Shown in pieces: positions 33,987 to 45,567 of a stretch of DNA of 64,000 nucleotides. The notes under the pieces are model-generated. The model was not told the origin of the DNA, made no database searches, and saw nothing but the letters and a program-made list of their open reading frames with translations. Position numbers and translations under genes: made by a program. The stretch is from Tanypteryx hageni (lineage: Eukaryota; Arthropoda; Insecta; Odonata; Petaluridae), in assembly GCA_028673005.1 (NCBI GenBank), contig CM054113.1:36274117-36338116 (forward strand). Direction: 5' to 3'. Each line of letters begins with the position of its first letter. The stretch's first letter is position 1.

Positions 33987-34309
33987 TTAAATTTGGAAAT
34001 TCGTACTTTTTTAAGTTTTCTTTATCTCACAACAAATTCGCCGCCACTTTGGTTAGTGTTTCGACCTCGTTTTTGATGCTGCCCATTTATATGACGTGCT
34101 TCGAGGATTATGAGTCATAGGGAGCTTCCGTTTCTGATACGATGTATTTTTTTCCGGGTAGGAGTCAAAATATTTCTTTCTAGTTCGGTGGGGATGATTT
34201 CCATTTGGCCTATTTGGGTTTAACGTCCGCTGTGAGTATAACTGGGGTAAACTCCACCAGGATATAAGAGAAGAGCCCATTTATTTAATTGATTCATTTC
34301 CTCACAGTG
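33949..34309 (-). repeat. 361-bp direct repeat B (5' part of the jockey-type LINE)
   Basis: The upstream partner of repeat A: same orientation, differing by scattered substitutions and one extra T in the TTTTTTCC run. It forms the 5' end of the LINE and joins the endonuclease at the word TACAATTTTA, implying an internal deletion of ORF1 and half the endonuclease. Confidence 0.7.
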
Positions 34310-34966
34310 TTTCAAGAATAATTGGAGATCGAGTTAATGACGTACGGTTAGAATCCCTTCGTTTAAGTATTTTCAACTGCTATCAACGACCATTCAATAG
34401 CTGAAAATCTACAGTCTTTCTTATGTTAGACATTTAACCCGTTAGCTCCAATATGCGGAAATAATACGTTTTTAGGCGTTCTTTTCAAAAAATAAACAAG
34501 ATGATCCAAACGGAACTTATGATGCCTACTTTTCATATATTTTAATATTTATATTGGATTTAATAGCTTTAAAATCACCGCAGATATGTTGCTCTTTGTG
34601 TTCTCCAATTTTAATAATTTAGCGTTATAAAATATTACAAATACATTCGAACGAAAACCTAAATTGATCACGCGTATTTGTGTGGCAAAAATTACGCGTG
34701 TATGTACTAGCCAACTAGGCTACAGCGGATCCGAGTCCAACAATATTTTTTGCTATGGCAACACTCTCGTAATGAGTGATAAAAACTGCAAAAACGCCAG
34801 TATTTACGCGAAATTCTAAGAAATGTGATCGATATGCAAAATTCCACGATATAAATTAGAGTATACATTCCTTTCCTCAGAGAATAGTACAAATCCCGCA
34901 CCGATGTTACAATTCTAAGATATTTTAATGAGCAAGAGAAAATTACCCAGCACGATGGATTTCAGG
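34310..34966. other. No gene recognised
   Basis: AT-rich, short frames only. Confidence 0.3.
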
Positions 34967-35190
34967 TTTCCCATGTAAATGTAATTGGAAGGATAGTTCC
35001 TGGAATCGAACACGGGACTTATAATATTCGCAACAAAAACTATCCTCGGGAGCTCGGCCCAAGTAGGAAGAGATTTCCTCCAAGTTTCATGAAAATCGGT
35101 TTATTGGTTCAAAAGTCAATCGGGGGACAGACAGACACAACGGCGAAAGTATAAGCCTATTTCCATTCTGGAAAGTCGGCTAAAAATAAC
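34967..35190 (-). repeat. Dispersed tRNA-like repeat module Z, copy 1
   Basis: Bases 34967-35058 appear base-for-base identical to 62785-62876. The core 34991-35045 is closed by GGATAGTT/AACTATCC, and the minus strand shows GTTCGATTCC, a perfect tRNA B-box. The downstream part (35090-35175, with GGGGGACAGACAGACAC and TTCCATTCTGGAAAG) recurs inverted at 62385-62530. A Pol III-derived SINE-like origin is likely, but the A-box is not clear. Confidence 0.55.
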
Positions 35191-35224
35191 GCTTTATGGG
35201 CAGGTGGTGTCCATCCGTCCGCAT

Positions 35225-35540
35225 GTTTCATCTTCGAAACTACTCGGCGGATATTCATGAAATTTGGTATTTAGGACATAAGGACAAAGAAAATAAGAAA
35301 ATGGTATAAATGGCTCAAGTAGCCTAGTTGGAAATGCCACTTTACTGATTTTAAAAATGAACTTTTCTTTATATCTCGTAAAATATCACTTATAACAAAA
35401 ATCTTCAAACTAAATTTGTATAACTAATCAAATAGCATATGTGTTATTCACTGAATTTTTATCGAAGCAGTAGCCGATTTCAAGAAAAGCAAACGAGAAA
35501 GTCGTCATTCAATTTGAACTTACATTTAAAAAAATTTTCC
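35225..35540 (-). repeat. Family Y, divergent copy 3
   Basis: It aligns with the complement of 40297-40842 in blocks: GGCGGATATTCATGAAATTT, ATGCCACTTTACTG, CTCGTAAAATATCACTT, AGAAAGTCGTCATTC. Divergence is much greater than between the other two copies, so it is an older insertion. Confidence 0.5.
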
Positions 35541-35545
35541 TTGTT

Positions 35546-36149
35546 ATTTTCTCCATATACGAAGTATAGAGAAAGTATTGTTTTCATAAAAAAATCGAAC
35601 TCGAGATTTCAACGGAAATACACGGTTTGAGGTCCCCTGAACACGTTTTGACCATTTTTTTCGATGATGTCTGTGTGTCTGTCTGTATGTCATAGATTTT
35701 TGTGGGCGCTCTAACTCAAAAACTATTAATCAGGTCATCGCGAAATTTTATATTTATCATTTTTATAAAAGTCACAAGAACTGATTAGTTTTGGTAAACA
35801 TCGGTCAACCGGAAGTGGGTGTTTACTCTTTTCACTTATCCGTAATTTTGAAATATTTACTTTAATATTTGATAAATGTAAAAATGTACTAGAATAAAAG
35901 TTGTGGGAAATTTAATTTTCTACAACCTTTGTTTGATGCATTTATCCATATAATGCATTGTTTAAGAGATATCTTATATTTTTAGCTGCCACCACCACGC
36001 CACCTACCGAAGACTATTGTTAACAATTGACGCTTTGTTACGTCTTAGTAACGCTCCTTTTTCTTTTCTTAATTGTCAACCGGAAGTAAATATTGACAAC
36101 GATCCCAGAGCTAACAACATGTAATTTACCATACAAATATGGAGAAAGT
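35546..36149. mobile_element. Dispersed short-TIR family X, copy 2
   Basis: It has the same terminal words (ATTTTCTCCATAT / ATATGGAGAAAGT) and the same internal blocks in the same order as 7163-7949, but about 180 bases shorter, partly because the GTGC microsatellite is missing. It abuts family Y sequence on its left. Confidence 0.6.
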
Positions 36150-36344
36150 CATGTGTTGCCCACATCAGTTTATTTTTTTAATTGTTGGCAATGAAAGCAG
36201 TCTTCGTGACCACTGAAGTTAACACTATCTGCTGTAAACACCTAAGTAGTTTAATGTTCTATCGTGTGTACGCAACATTTAGTAAATGAAGGGACATGGG
36301 TTATCTACGACGAAGAAATGAACGTATGTACTCGTAAATGCAGT

Positions 36345-37036
36345 AATACCCTATTTAACGCTGCCCCGTACAATGCTGTTTCGTTATAACGCTCTTTTTC
36401 TCGGACCAATTTTTACTTCATTACTTTTTTGTGGGCGCTCTTACTGAAGAACTAATAATCATCACCAAATTTCATATTCAACATTTTTATTATAGGAACC
36501 AGAGCTGAGCAGTTATTGGTTAAAATCTGTCTACTGAAAGTGGAGGTTTACTCATGGCATTTGTGCCATTTTTTATTTTTCTCAAATATTTTTATAAGAC
36601 TTCATTTATGTAAATATTTGTCATTGCAAAAGCTGTAAAGAATATTATTCTCTACGAATTTTGTTTGAAACAATTCTTTGTTTACATATCTCACGAAATT
36701 GGACACCTATTGGTGGAATTGGGCGCTGATTATAAGGGGAGGGTGTGTGGAATCTGTGGCAGTGTGAGAAGTCGACAAAATAAGCTGCTACAGTTATTGC
36801 AAGATTTCTGGTATGTAGCACATCTGCTACATTGCACATTTAAGGATTAATTATTTATAGTACAGTTTTCGAGTATCAGAGAGAAGAGCAGCTATAATAA
36901 TATTTTGAAAATAGGTAATAAATTACGATTGTAGGAACACATCTCCGTAAGTACTATACCAAAATGACCCCGCATAACGCTGATTCAGTTAGCGCTCTCG
37001 TTTTCAGGAAAGCATTCCCAGCGTTAAACGGGGTAT
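36345..37036. mobile_element. Tigger/pogo-like non-autonomous element
   Basis: The ends are inverted repeats: ATACCCTATTTAACGCTG at the left, ATACCCCGTTTAACGCTG read from the right, and TA is found at both edges. A second motif (CCCCGYAYAAYGCTG then TTA.ARCGCTC) occurs in direct orientation near both ends (36364 and 36967). Repeated AACGCT words are typical of Tigger-type ends. The interior includes a stretch resembling family X (36420-36480). No transposase frame. Confidence 0.55.
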
Positions 37037-37070
37037 GACTATATCTATTTTCTTTACGTAGTATACACAG

Positions 37071-38845
37071 CAGGCACGGGCTGGGCCGTCGGGACACCGG
37101 GAATTTTCCCGGTGGGCCTGTCTTTCAGTTCGAAAATGGGACTCTGGAGACGAAGTTGTAAGTTCACGCGCAAAAACAAAAACGAAAATAATCCACACGT
37201 AATTACTTAACAGTCTATTTCTATAATGGAGAGTCAAAGTGGTAGGTGCTGTGGATTAAGCTCAAATTAGGCTGATGATTCAAAAGATAAACGCTTATCT
37301 TTTCCATTTGCGTGTTTTTACACAGACGCACACGTCATCCCGGGTTAATTCCCATGAGTTTCGGCTTCTCACATAATTGTTCTTGAAAATGTTCATCCCT
37401 TCTCTATATGAGCTGTAAGCATCATCCACCAGTGTCCCATAGTTCTCGCAAAAGAATCATTCCGTTTTTGTGTCGTGGGCGTATTTACAGAGGCGGATTT
37501 ATGCACAGGCGCATGAGGCGCTAGCTGCGGGCCTCGTCGAAAAGGGCCCTCGCAAATGGGACCTCGTCGAAAAAGGGACCTCACCAAAGGTCGGCTTTAG
37601 GCAGGGCATGTGTTTTATGGTCTTAATTTAATGATAAACATTAAAAATGTGCGGTTGAATATCGATACAACGCTTTGAAATTCTTCCCTCGCTTATTATT
37701 TATTCGGCTCACTGGATGAATCTATCGTCCGGCAAGTGCTACTTGATACTGCCTCGAAACACGTTATATCCAAATCATCCACATACTGAATGGGGACTTT
37801 CTCACGAGAATTGGGCGTGTTGTCGTAGCAAACAGTTGAAGGTTACGCATAATGCCTCAAACCACTTGAGAAGGGGATTTTCGTCATCCATCCCACTAAT
37901 AAAATCTTCCATTCGCATCGAAATTTTACCTCCCCGAACGTCTTGCTTTGCATGAGGGAGAAAAAATTTTTCTCGAGATAAGAGAAGAGTTTCGAGAATT
38001 CGTCTTCAAGATAGGTTGAATAAAGACTTTTAAATTAGACCTATTCTGATCTCAAATACACGAAAGCACTGAAACAGTTGGTTTGAAATCCGTATAGAAA
38101 CTTCTGATTGTAGCAGACATAGTATCTGCTTATGTGTTTGATGAAATTGGATGTTTCAGTATGTGTAAGATCTACCCATAGTACCTCTTCTCTTGGTTCT
38201 ATGGTTCTTGAATATTGTCCTTATTAATTGAGAGAAAAATGGCCACCTTAGGGATTGCAATCCCTGGATACCGCGGAATTTCCTGATCCCAAATCCCGGG
38301 ATTATAAGCTTTATGTTTAGAAGTACATTATTAAATTTAAAAACATTCTCAAGAAATTTTTAATAAAGCTAAAAAAAATTGTGAAACGAGCAAGTAGTTT
38401 ATCGGAAGAAGAAAATAGTGGAAGAAAATCTTCCAAAAGAAAGAACTGGAAAGCCAAAAAATATGCCCGGTGACAATTCAAAGAATCATCAGTTTGAAAA
38501 TTCCATTGGTCGTTTTCGGGTACGATTGCATGCCATCATTTTATCTTATTATTATCATGCCTACAAATAGAGAAAACATATCTTTAAAATTTTTGTCATT
38601 TTTAACAATGCAACAAGTTTATATTGTTGTATTATGCATTTCTAGATTTTATAATGCGTTGTACACTTTTTTCCATATATGTATACTTAATTGTTTATGA
38701 ATATTCTATTTTTGCTTATTAAATGATTAGTTTACTGTAATAATCAAACTCCTGATAAAATAGGCGAAACACTGCACTTAAAAAATGGATGTGGTCAGCA
38801 AAGTAAACTTTTCCCGGGCCGGAAAAAATTGCCAGTCCGCGCCTG
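37071..38845. mobile_element. hAT-type element, 1.8 kb, with 8-bp target duplication
   Basis: Ends CAGGCACGGGCTGGGC and CAGGCGCGGACTGGCA (read from the right) are inverted. Flanking 8-mers ATACACAG (37063-37070) and TTACACAG (38846-38853) differ at one base. Subterminal CCGGGAAA-type words occur at both ends. No intact transposase is left. Near 37488 a second hAT-like end (CAGAGGCGGATTTATGCA) suggests nesting. Confidence 0.65.
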
Positions 38846-38853
38846 TTACACAG

Positions 38854-40296
38854 CGTTTGTAAGTGAAAAGAAATGGGTAATTTACGACGAAGAAATGAAC
38901 GTGAACATAAAGATTATATTACTAGGTACTATTCGAGTAAAGTAAGTTTTAAATAATTGTCGATTGTTTTATTAATCACAACCGATTAGGAAATAAATCG
39001 GTGAATCAGAAATTCGATATTTCTTTAGCATACCAGTTCTTAGACATAATAAACCATTAATATTTCACATTTTTTGACATTATTGCATACATCGTAAAGA
39101 ACGCCTCTGCCTCGCATGTATGCACGCATAATGTGTATCTTTCCTCTCTTGTTTAACTTATTGTACAACACGGAAGTTATTAATTCATTCATGGGACTGA
39201 TTAGTTTATTTTGGTAAACATTCTATATGATAAAGTCAGTGACATGCTTGAAAGGCGAGTTTTGTATACATGAAGATATTCCATAAAAAAGAAATTTTCA
39301 TTCTTTGAAGTGAAAAAATGTTTTTCCTTACAGTTTGGTAATTATTCAGGTCACTGTCTCGCGGAATGACAGCGTGAAATAAATGCCTAAGTAAAACATG
39401 AAATTTATGTAGATTTAGCGTAATGATGCAAACCTGCACACTCTCGCGACTATCATTCGATGAATACGTATCCTTGGCAAATTGTTCAAAGCAAGCATCG
39501 CGTCTGAAGACGCTGCGAATCAGCATTCAAGCATTTTGCTACCTCGTAGGTAGATTATCAATGACCTCGTGGTTATATGGTTGGCTCCTCAGTCATTCCA
39601 GCAGTCTCTTGAACCTCCAGTGTTGTCATGGAATCTGCGACATTGTCAGACATCCATTTTTCGACGATAGCAACAAAATTTGTTTGCATATAAACGCCTC
39701 AGCCTATTGTTATCTGATCAAGGAAGTCATCCCGTTACTTTGGCGAATTTCGCTCACAAAAATAATGATAATAATGTATAAACTAACAAATAATTCTATC
39801 GAACTGTTTTCTGCCATCTTTGCCAATAATGTATTGCTCTTCAACGAATATCCAGTCTATATGTTAGAAGGAATTCATTTCTCGAAGTCATATCACATAT
39901 GAATAACGTCTACAGCCAAAGTATAATTTGGGATGCCGCCTGCGCTGAGGCCAGCATGCCGTGTTTCCAAACTACTTTTTTTGGTAACTTCATTATCCTT
40001 GTCCTGAGACAAGCCAATAACTGAATACCTTTTTTCAACTTGAATTTGCATTTTCTGTTTTTTTTTAATGATCATTATTGTATTCGGTTCATTATTTTCA
40101 TGGAAATTCCGTAAGTTTCCTCTATTATTTTTTCTTTCTCATGCACGAATAATATAGAGAAAATATTACGATCATGAAAATATCCAACTTCGAAATTTTG
40201 AGGACGTTTAAGGTGCCTATGTGGCCAAAAATGTGCTTTATTCAGTTTGTATGTAGTCTGTCATGTGCACTTGGCTCTGAGAAATAATTATTTCAA
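38854..40296. other. No gene recognised; one 159-codon frame of doubtful value
   Basis: The plus-strand frame 39423-39902 is long for this AT-rich DNA but its product (Leu/Ser/Ile-rich, two Cys-containing clusters) matches no family I know, and an overlapping minus frame exists at 39236-39526. A degraded family X start may lie at 40136. Confidence 0.25.
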
Positions 40297-40842
40297 CAAA
40301 ATGCTTGATGCATGCACACGTAAAGAAATTAAACGTGTTTTATTTATCAATCGAAGATCTTATTTATTTCAATTACAGCGAAGATTCAACAAGGTATCCA
40401 TGCAAGAATACTTCAAAGTTCAAAGCGAATTACGACTTTCTTGTTTGATTTTATTGATAACGACTACGCCTACGATAAAAATTTTCCTGGAAAGAAATAT
40501 TTTATTTGGGTAGTTCTGCAAGTTTTGTTGAAGAATTTTTTCTACACGACTAATATTTTCCGAGTTATGAGGAGAATTCGTTTTTTTTCCAGTAAAGTGG
40601 CACCCCTGATTGGGCTATGGGAGCCATTTTCATATTGTATTTAATCATAAGTCCTTAACACCAAATAGTATCACGAAAATCCGTTCGGTAGAAGCCGAGA
40701 ACGAACACGCACACGGACGGACGGACAGAACGAAACTAATAGGCGCTTGCGTTGAAAACGACACGCGCCTGAACATACTAATGGATCGAAATGAAAAGTC
40801 TAAAGGACATTTTATCAAGCAGCGCTTATTTTACTTCGCTTA
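40297..40842 (+). repeat. Family Y, copy 1
   Basis: About 545 bases recur inverted at 48213-48774 with high identity (a difference of about 18 bases near 40385). The unit contains a GGACGGACGGACAG run followed, on the minus strand, by ACGGATTTTCGTGATACTAT, a composition common in invertebrate dispersed repeats. Both copies keep short parallel frames (MLDACTRKEIKRVL..., ERNILFG), which may be only a side effect of their youth. Confidence 0.7.
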
Positions 40843-41054
40843 CGTTGGAAAGGACACGCGCCTAAAAAAGACCAACGCATAAAAATTGCCCGAGAATAAT
40901 GAGTAGTTTTATTCATATTTATGAATATAAATTCCAAATATTCCTTGAGTTTTTCTTTTTTATCATAAGAGCATACAAGAGCAAAGTTCACAAGTTCTGG
41001 AAAATTACACTAACTCCAAATCCGAGAGCAATTACCTTCATTAAATAGATAAAT

Positions 41055-41189
41055 AATTAAAATTAACTTTGTAAATTCCTACAGTCCTTTATTAGGACTC
41101 GATGACTCCCGATGATGACACAAAGCGTCGAAATCTATATCGAGTCTCACAATTAAGTATTGTAGGGATTTACAAAATTTATTTTAATT
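41055..41189. repeat. Foldback element with hammerhead-like core
   Basis: Arms 41055-41085 and 41159-41189 are inverted at about 27 of 31 positions. Between them the plus strand reads GACTCGAT, GACTCC, CGATGA, T, GAC-ACAAAGC-GTC, GAAA, TCTAT, ATCGAGTC. This gives an 8-bp outer stem (GACTCGAT/ATCGAGTC), a CUGAUGA-like core with U changed to C, a 3-bp stem II and GAAA. It resembles a decayed hammerhead. A shorter relative lies at 46128-46213. Confidence 0.5.
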
Positions 41190-41289
41190 ATTTGTAATGA
41201 ATTTCTACAAAGTATCGGCCGAAACAATTGACTATATTCATTAAATAGCTTTAAGTGGCCTTTGTCTATAAATCAAGAAGAGATGACTC

Positions 41290-41365
41290 GTTTGTTTGTT
41301 TGTGAGTATTTCTGGCTAATCAACGTCTTGGATTATTATAGCCATAACTCTTTACACACCAGGTA
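41290..41365 (+). pseudogene. piggyBac C-terminal fragment, plus strand
   Basis: It encodes LFVCEYFWLINVLDYYSHNS then LHT, matching the C-terminal peptide of the relics at 4.1 kb and 28.1 kb. Only about 75 bases remain recognisable. Confidence 0.45.
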
Positions 41366-43488
41366 GATGGCTCGTGTTGACGAAAGGATATGAAATACAA
41401 AAGAATCCAATCAAAAGTGTGGACCTGTACGTTTCCTGGTTTTATCGAGCGCATGCGGAGTCAGACCAACCCTCTGCGAAGCGGAGTGGAGTGATAAACA
41501 GAAAACAGCCGGTTGTAGATAGGCGCCTGCAGGCGTGCCTCTCCTTTTCTCGACTGAGAAAGTAGCCTACGGGGGGAGAATGCCTCGAATTTCCCTTTAA
41601 TTGGCAATACACGCAAAGAACTTCGTCTCTACGCATCACCGATGCAAAAATAAATCTATCAAATTTTTATATGCGAAATTCAGCACTGCTTTTAAAAAAT
41701 ATTTGACCTGTCAACCGTTTATATTTCTACGATAAAAAGTGTTAATTCATTAATGACTTAAATGGCTGTGATGGTTGTATTGCCTTTTGTCATTTTAACC
41801 AGCCAATGTATTGCTTTTTGGCCTGTTCCGCTTTATCATAAATTCATCTGACTTAATTTTTTAACCATAGCAGTATAATCCAGTACAGATGTACAGTATC
41901 GATTAAAGAAAGACATTACATTTATACCGCTTGCGTTAATACCCGACTTTAATCCTTCTATAGCAAAATTATTTTAGGTAATTTCAGATTAACAAGTCAT
42001 TTTTATAATTATTAATTAATTGAGTATAACTAATTTGTATAAATTAGTTTTTATATTTTTATTATATATAGGTATATCTTGATAAACAAGCAATGAAATA
42101 AATTATTGTTTTTTTTTGTTTTGATGATAACAGAAAAAACAAGGAAGTAGATTATTTAATAAAATATATGGATACTAGTGAGATGCCCGTTCAAATTCAA
42201 CGGGAAAGTTTTTTGTGAAATAAAAAATGAACAAATATATCTTGACTTTCTTTGGATGGCAAGAAAACAAACTCTCGTTCTTCTAGGCGTTCGTTTTTTC
42301 AAGTCTCGAACTCCTACGATGATTCTAAGTAGGTACCTGATTTTAATATGCAAATTATTAATGTTCTACATTCAAATGTATTCCTTCTCGTAAATAACGC
42401 AACGAATGTTGTTTACATTGGTTGCTATGAAAGAAATTTCTCTCTGCTTCTCTCTATATCTCTCTCGTAAGAGCATTCAAAGCACGCTTTCACCATTAAG
42501 GATTGAAATAACAATAGGATTTCGAGGTTTAACAATGTAATATGTATATATGTAATTGGTTGGCAAGGCAAGGCATTAAACGTTAAACATGAGGAATTTC
42601 GAACTGTAGGCGAAAAAAGATGAACAGAATAAGAAACTTCATAGTTTTTATTTAAAATAGGCTAGATCCGAAGATCATAGGTTAATTCTTTCTAGTTTAG
42701 ATCTCAAAAAGAATAAAAACCTCCAAGTCGAAAATTCGATTTTTACGTGTTATGATATGGGCAATGAAAATGCCTACCTCGGAGTCGAACCTAGGACTTT
42801 TTCTAAATTTCTTTTCATCATCATCTTAAAATATGTAAATCGATCATTCCTACCAAATATATAAAATGTATCTTGTTCCATTATTGAGTTATTCGCATTT
42901 TTATAGCGTGACAGAGGGAGCCACAAAGGGACAGAAGTAGGCTTCTATAGATTTAAGATAATTAAGGAATTTATGATATTTTTCTAGAGTTTCTTCTCTG
43001 AAAACTCGAGAAAAAGTCAACAAAATCCAAAATCATATCTTTCTCACCATAATAATCTTACAATATAACTAAGGAATTGAGTTATATTTTATGTTTTTCA
43101 AGTTTCTAAATGTCCAGAGTACTTGGAAGCACGCAACGTGTGGGAATTAAATTTCCCTCTAAACCTAGGATTATAATATTTTACCGGAGATAATATCACC
43201 CAATCACTACGAAAGGGATCATTAAATGGCCCATACAACTTTCAGATAAGGCCGTCGTCATTCTCAGTCCTATATTGAGGAGGCGAATATCAAATAGTAG
43301 CAATGGCTTTTTACGGCTTTCGAGAATTGAACCCCATTCTTGTATTAAAAATCCTATAGCTGCCTTACCGTTATCTTATGTGTCGAATCGTTTGAAGCAG
43401 CGTTTGGCTTCTCTTCCATTCCATCGGCACTTGGTGTACTCTCCTTTGACATTTCAGCCATTCGAAGACGAAAGTCAATGTCTCGGCT
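41366..43488. other. No gene recognised; one isolated tRNA-type B-box
   Basis: AT-rich. The minus strand at 42772-42782 has GGTTCGACTCC, a perfect Pol III B-box, without a matching cloverleaf, so it is a tRNA-derived fragment at most. Short frames only. Confidence 0.3.
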
Positions 43489-43548
43489 CAATCGGCGCTT
43501 TGCTTAACACCCATGTTTCAATCGGCGCTTTGCATAACACCCATGTTT
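43489..43548 (+). repeat. 30-bp tandem duplication
   Basis: CAATCGGCGCTTTGC(T/A)TAAC then ACCCATGTTT is repeated twice in direct succession with one base different. The length keeps the reading frame of a 107-codon unrecognised frame (43275-43598). Confidence 0.8.
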
Positions 43549-45567
43549 TCCACTTCGATAGGAACTTCGCTTCGTTGACTCTTATCGCTCGCCCATAGAG
43601 TAGATAGCCGATAAGAGTTGCCAACTCTGACAATCATTGCCCGCGCATCAGGTTTAGCGAGCAAAAGGTTTTAGGCATTGTGATGTGGTGTGATGAATGG
43701 GATGTCCATATTAAAGGGTGATGATATGAAAATCCTCTTTTCCATACATTTACTGCGGAAATTTCTTTAATTTAGAAGTTATTTAGCTTATCAAAGAATT
43801 TTATATAATTGCTTTATAAGGAGAAGGAACATTATTGTGTTTTTATACAATGTATTTACATCATTTTCTTTACACCGTTTAATTAAGTATTTGTTGTTAT
43901 AAAAGTAGAGATTATATATTTTGTTCCCATTCTCTACTTCATCCATGTTGTTAAGTAACCCGTTGGAATGGCAATGTTGCTAAGAAATTATTTTTCTGTG
44001 GTTTCTTTGTGTTCTACGTCGATTACTAAAGCAGAGTTATATCAGTACCACAAGGATTGCTAGCGTGTTAAGTTGATTTAACGAAAACGTTTTCATTACC
44101 TCAGCCTTCGAAAACTGCATGTTAAAACAGATTTCTCGGCACACCAGCACTGTAAATCAACCGTTGAACATCCTGTAATATATAGCCGCATATCCCATGC
44201 TACCCTCGGACCGCAGTCTGGAAAAGATGGTCTAATTAAATGGGCTGGGGTATGTGGTGTCAGAGGCTCGCCCAGAGGTTGTTATAGTGTTGCTCTCCAA
44301 TTCCCCCTTAAAAGCTACGAGTTGCCTACCAAGACAAATATTCCTCAAAGTTACATATGGCAGTACGAAGAACGATGTTACTTCGTGAGATGTCTCACGC
44401 ACATCGATTCTTTTATTAGAATATGACGCTTTTCAGTGATATCTAAAAATTTTCGCGTATTCTATCTTGTCTCGCGGTGCAAAATTTGTTTTCTGAATAT
44501 ACACAAAAAAACCTCATTTCAAATGAAAATCAAGTTTTATTTTATTTTTCCTAAATAATTTATTTTATTGCGAAAACGACACGGAAGAACCGCACGATTT
44601 TATTTCTACAGAAAACAATGGAAACACCAAGTGATAAAAAAAATTATAAAAATGCTATTTTTACATTAAGATGTTGAACCTTGGTTAACTATTCGAGAAT
44701 TCTAAAAGTTTTATTTTATTCTTTTCTTTGCAAACATTTTTACTTTCTTTAATAAGATGCTCTCTCTTAAACGCGTAAAGGGTGTGAGGTTCATCTCTAC
44801 ACGGAGATAGTGGGAAGAGAAAGGAAAGGCATACAGGGGCTATCTCCTACTATGGGAGCATCAATTCGTTTCAGAATGTCTGTGATGGCGTTTCTGGTTG
44901 CGATGGTTATACGAGTATATATGCTTCGCTTACCGGCGTCCATTTCTCATCTCCCTATCTCTCGCACGCATCTAGTTGCAGTAAAAAAGCAACAGGAGTT
45001 CGATCTCCGCATTTCCTCCAAGTTTTGCCTTTTCCTCAGATTATCCAGCGCTTACAAATAGTTTCACCATCCTTAAAAATGCATTTGAACTCATGCATCG
45101 AATTGAGAAACTGAATTAGATTTATTACTCACTGAATATCACTGCTTACTCTAACTCAATGGAATAAAAGTTTTTCAATCTACGATACCCTAACTCGTTT
45201 GTCTTGATTTTCGCAAAATCCTTGTTGGCTCCTATGGGAAGGCGTTTAAGTATTTTTAGCTGGAAATAGCTTGTTAGAAGGACAAGAGTCACTGAAGTAA
45301 CACAAAGCGATGTTTCTTAGGAAATGTAACTTTCTTTACAGTAACGTCAAAGTTATTTCACAACGCAAAGATTTTCCTTAGTTTTGTTGAGGCTTAATAC
45401 AGAAGTCGTTGATTTTTCCAAAGTTAAAGCGAAGGAAAGTTTTCCGGATTTAATTAAATACATGATCGTGGCGTCGATATCTACCGCCTGAGGAGAAAAG
45501 ACAAAATGCCTCCCCAAATCACAACACATTGGTACAGATTGGCGGCGATATTGTTATAAAGCCGCCC
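43549..45567. other. No gene recognised
   Basis: Mixed AT-rich sequence; an 83-codon frame at 44810-45061 has a hydrophobic stretch but no family match. Confidence 0.3.

Noticed and set aside
31159..34309. LTR retrotransposon, because two 360-bp direct repeats flank a reverse transcriptase gene
   Set aside because: The repeats do not start TG or end CA, no primer-binding site or polypurine tract is visible, and the enzymes are a LINE endonuclease and RT with FADD; no protease, integrase or RNase H was seen.
39423..39902. 159-codon plus-strand frame as a gene
   Set aside because: Composition resembles random AT-rich translation, a minus-strand frame overlaps it, and no family was recognised.
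42772..42782. tRNA gene, from a perfect B-box on the minus strand
   Set aside because: No acceptor stem, A-box or anticodon arm can be placed around it.
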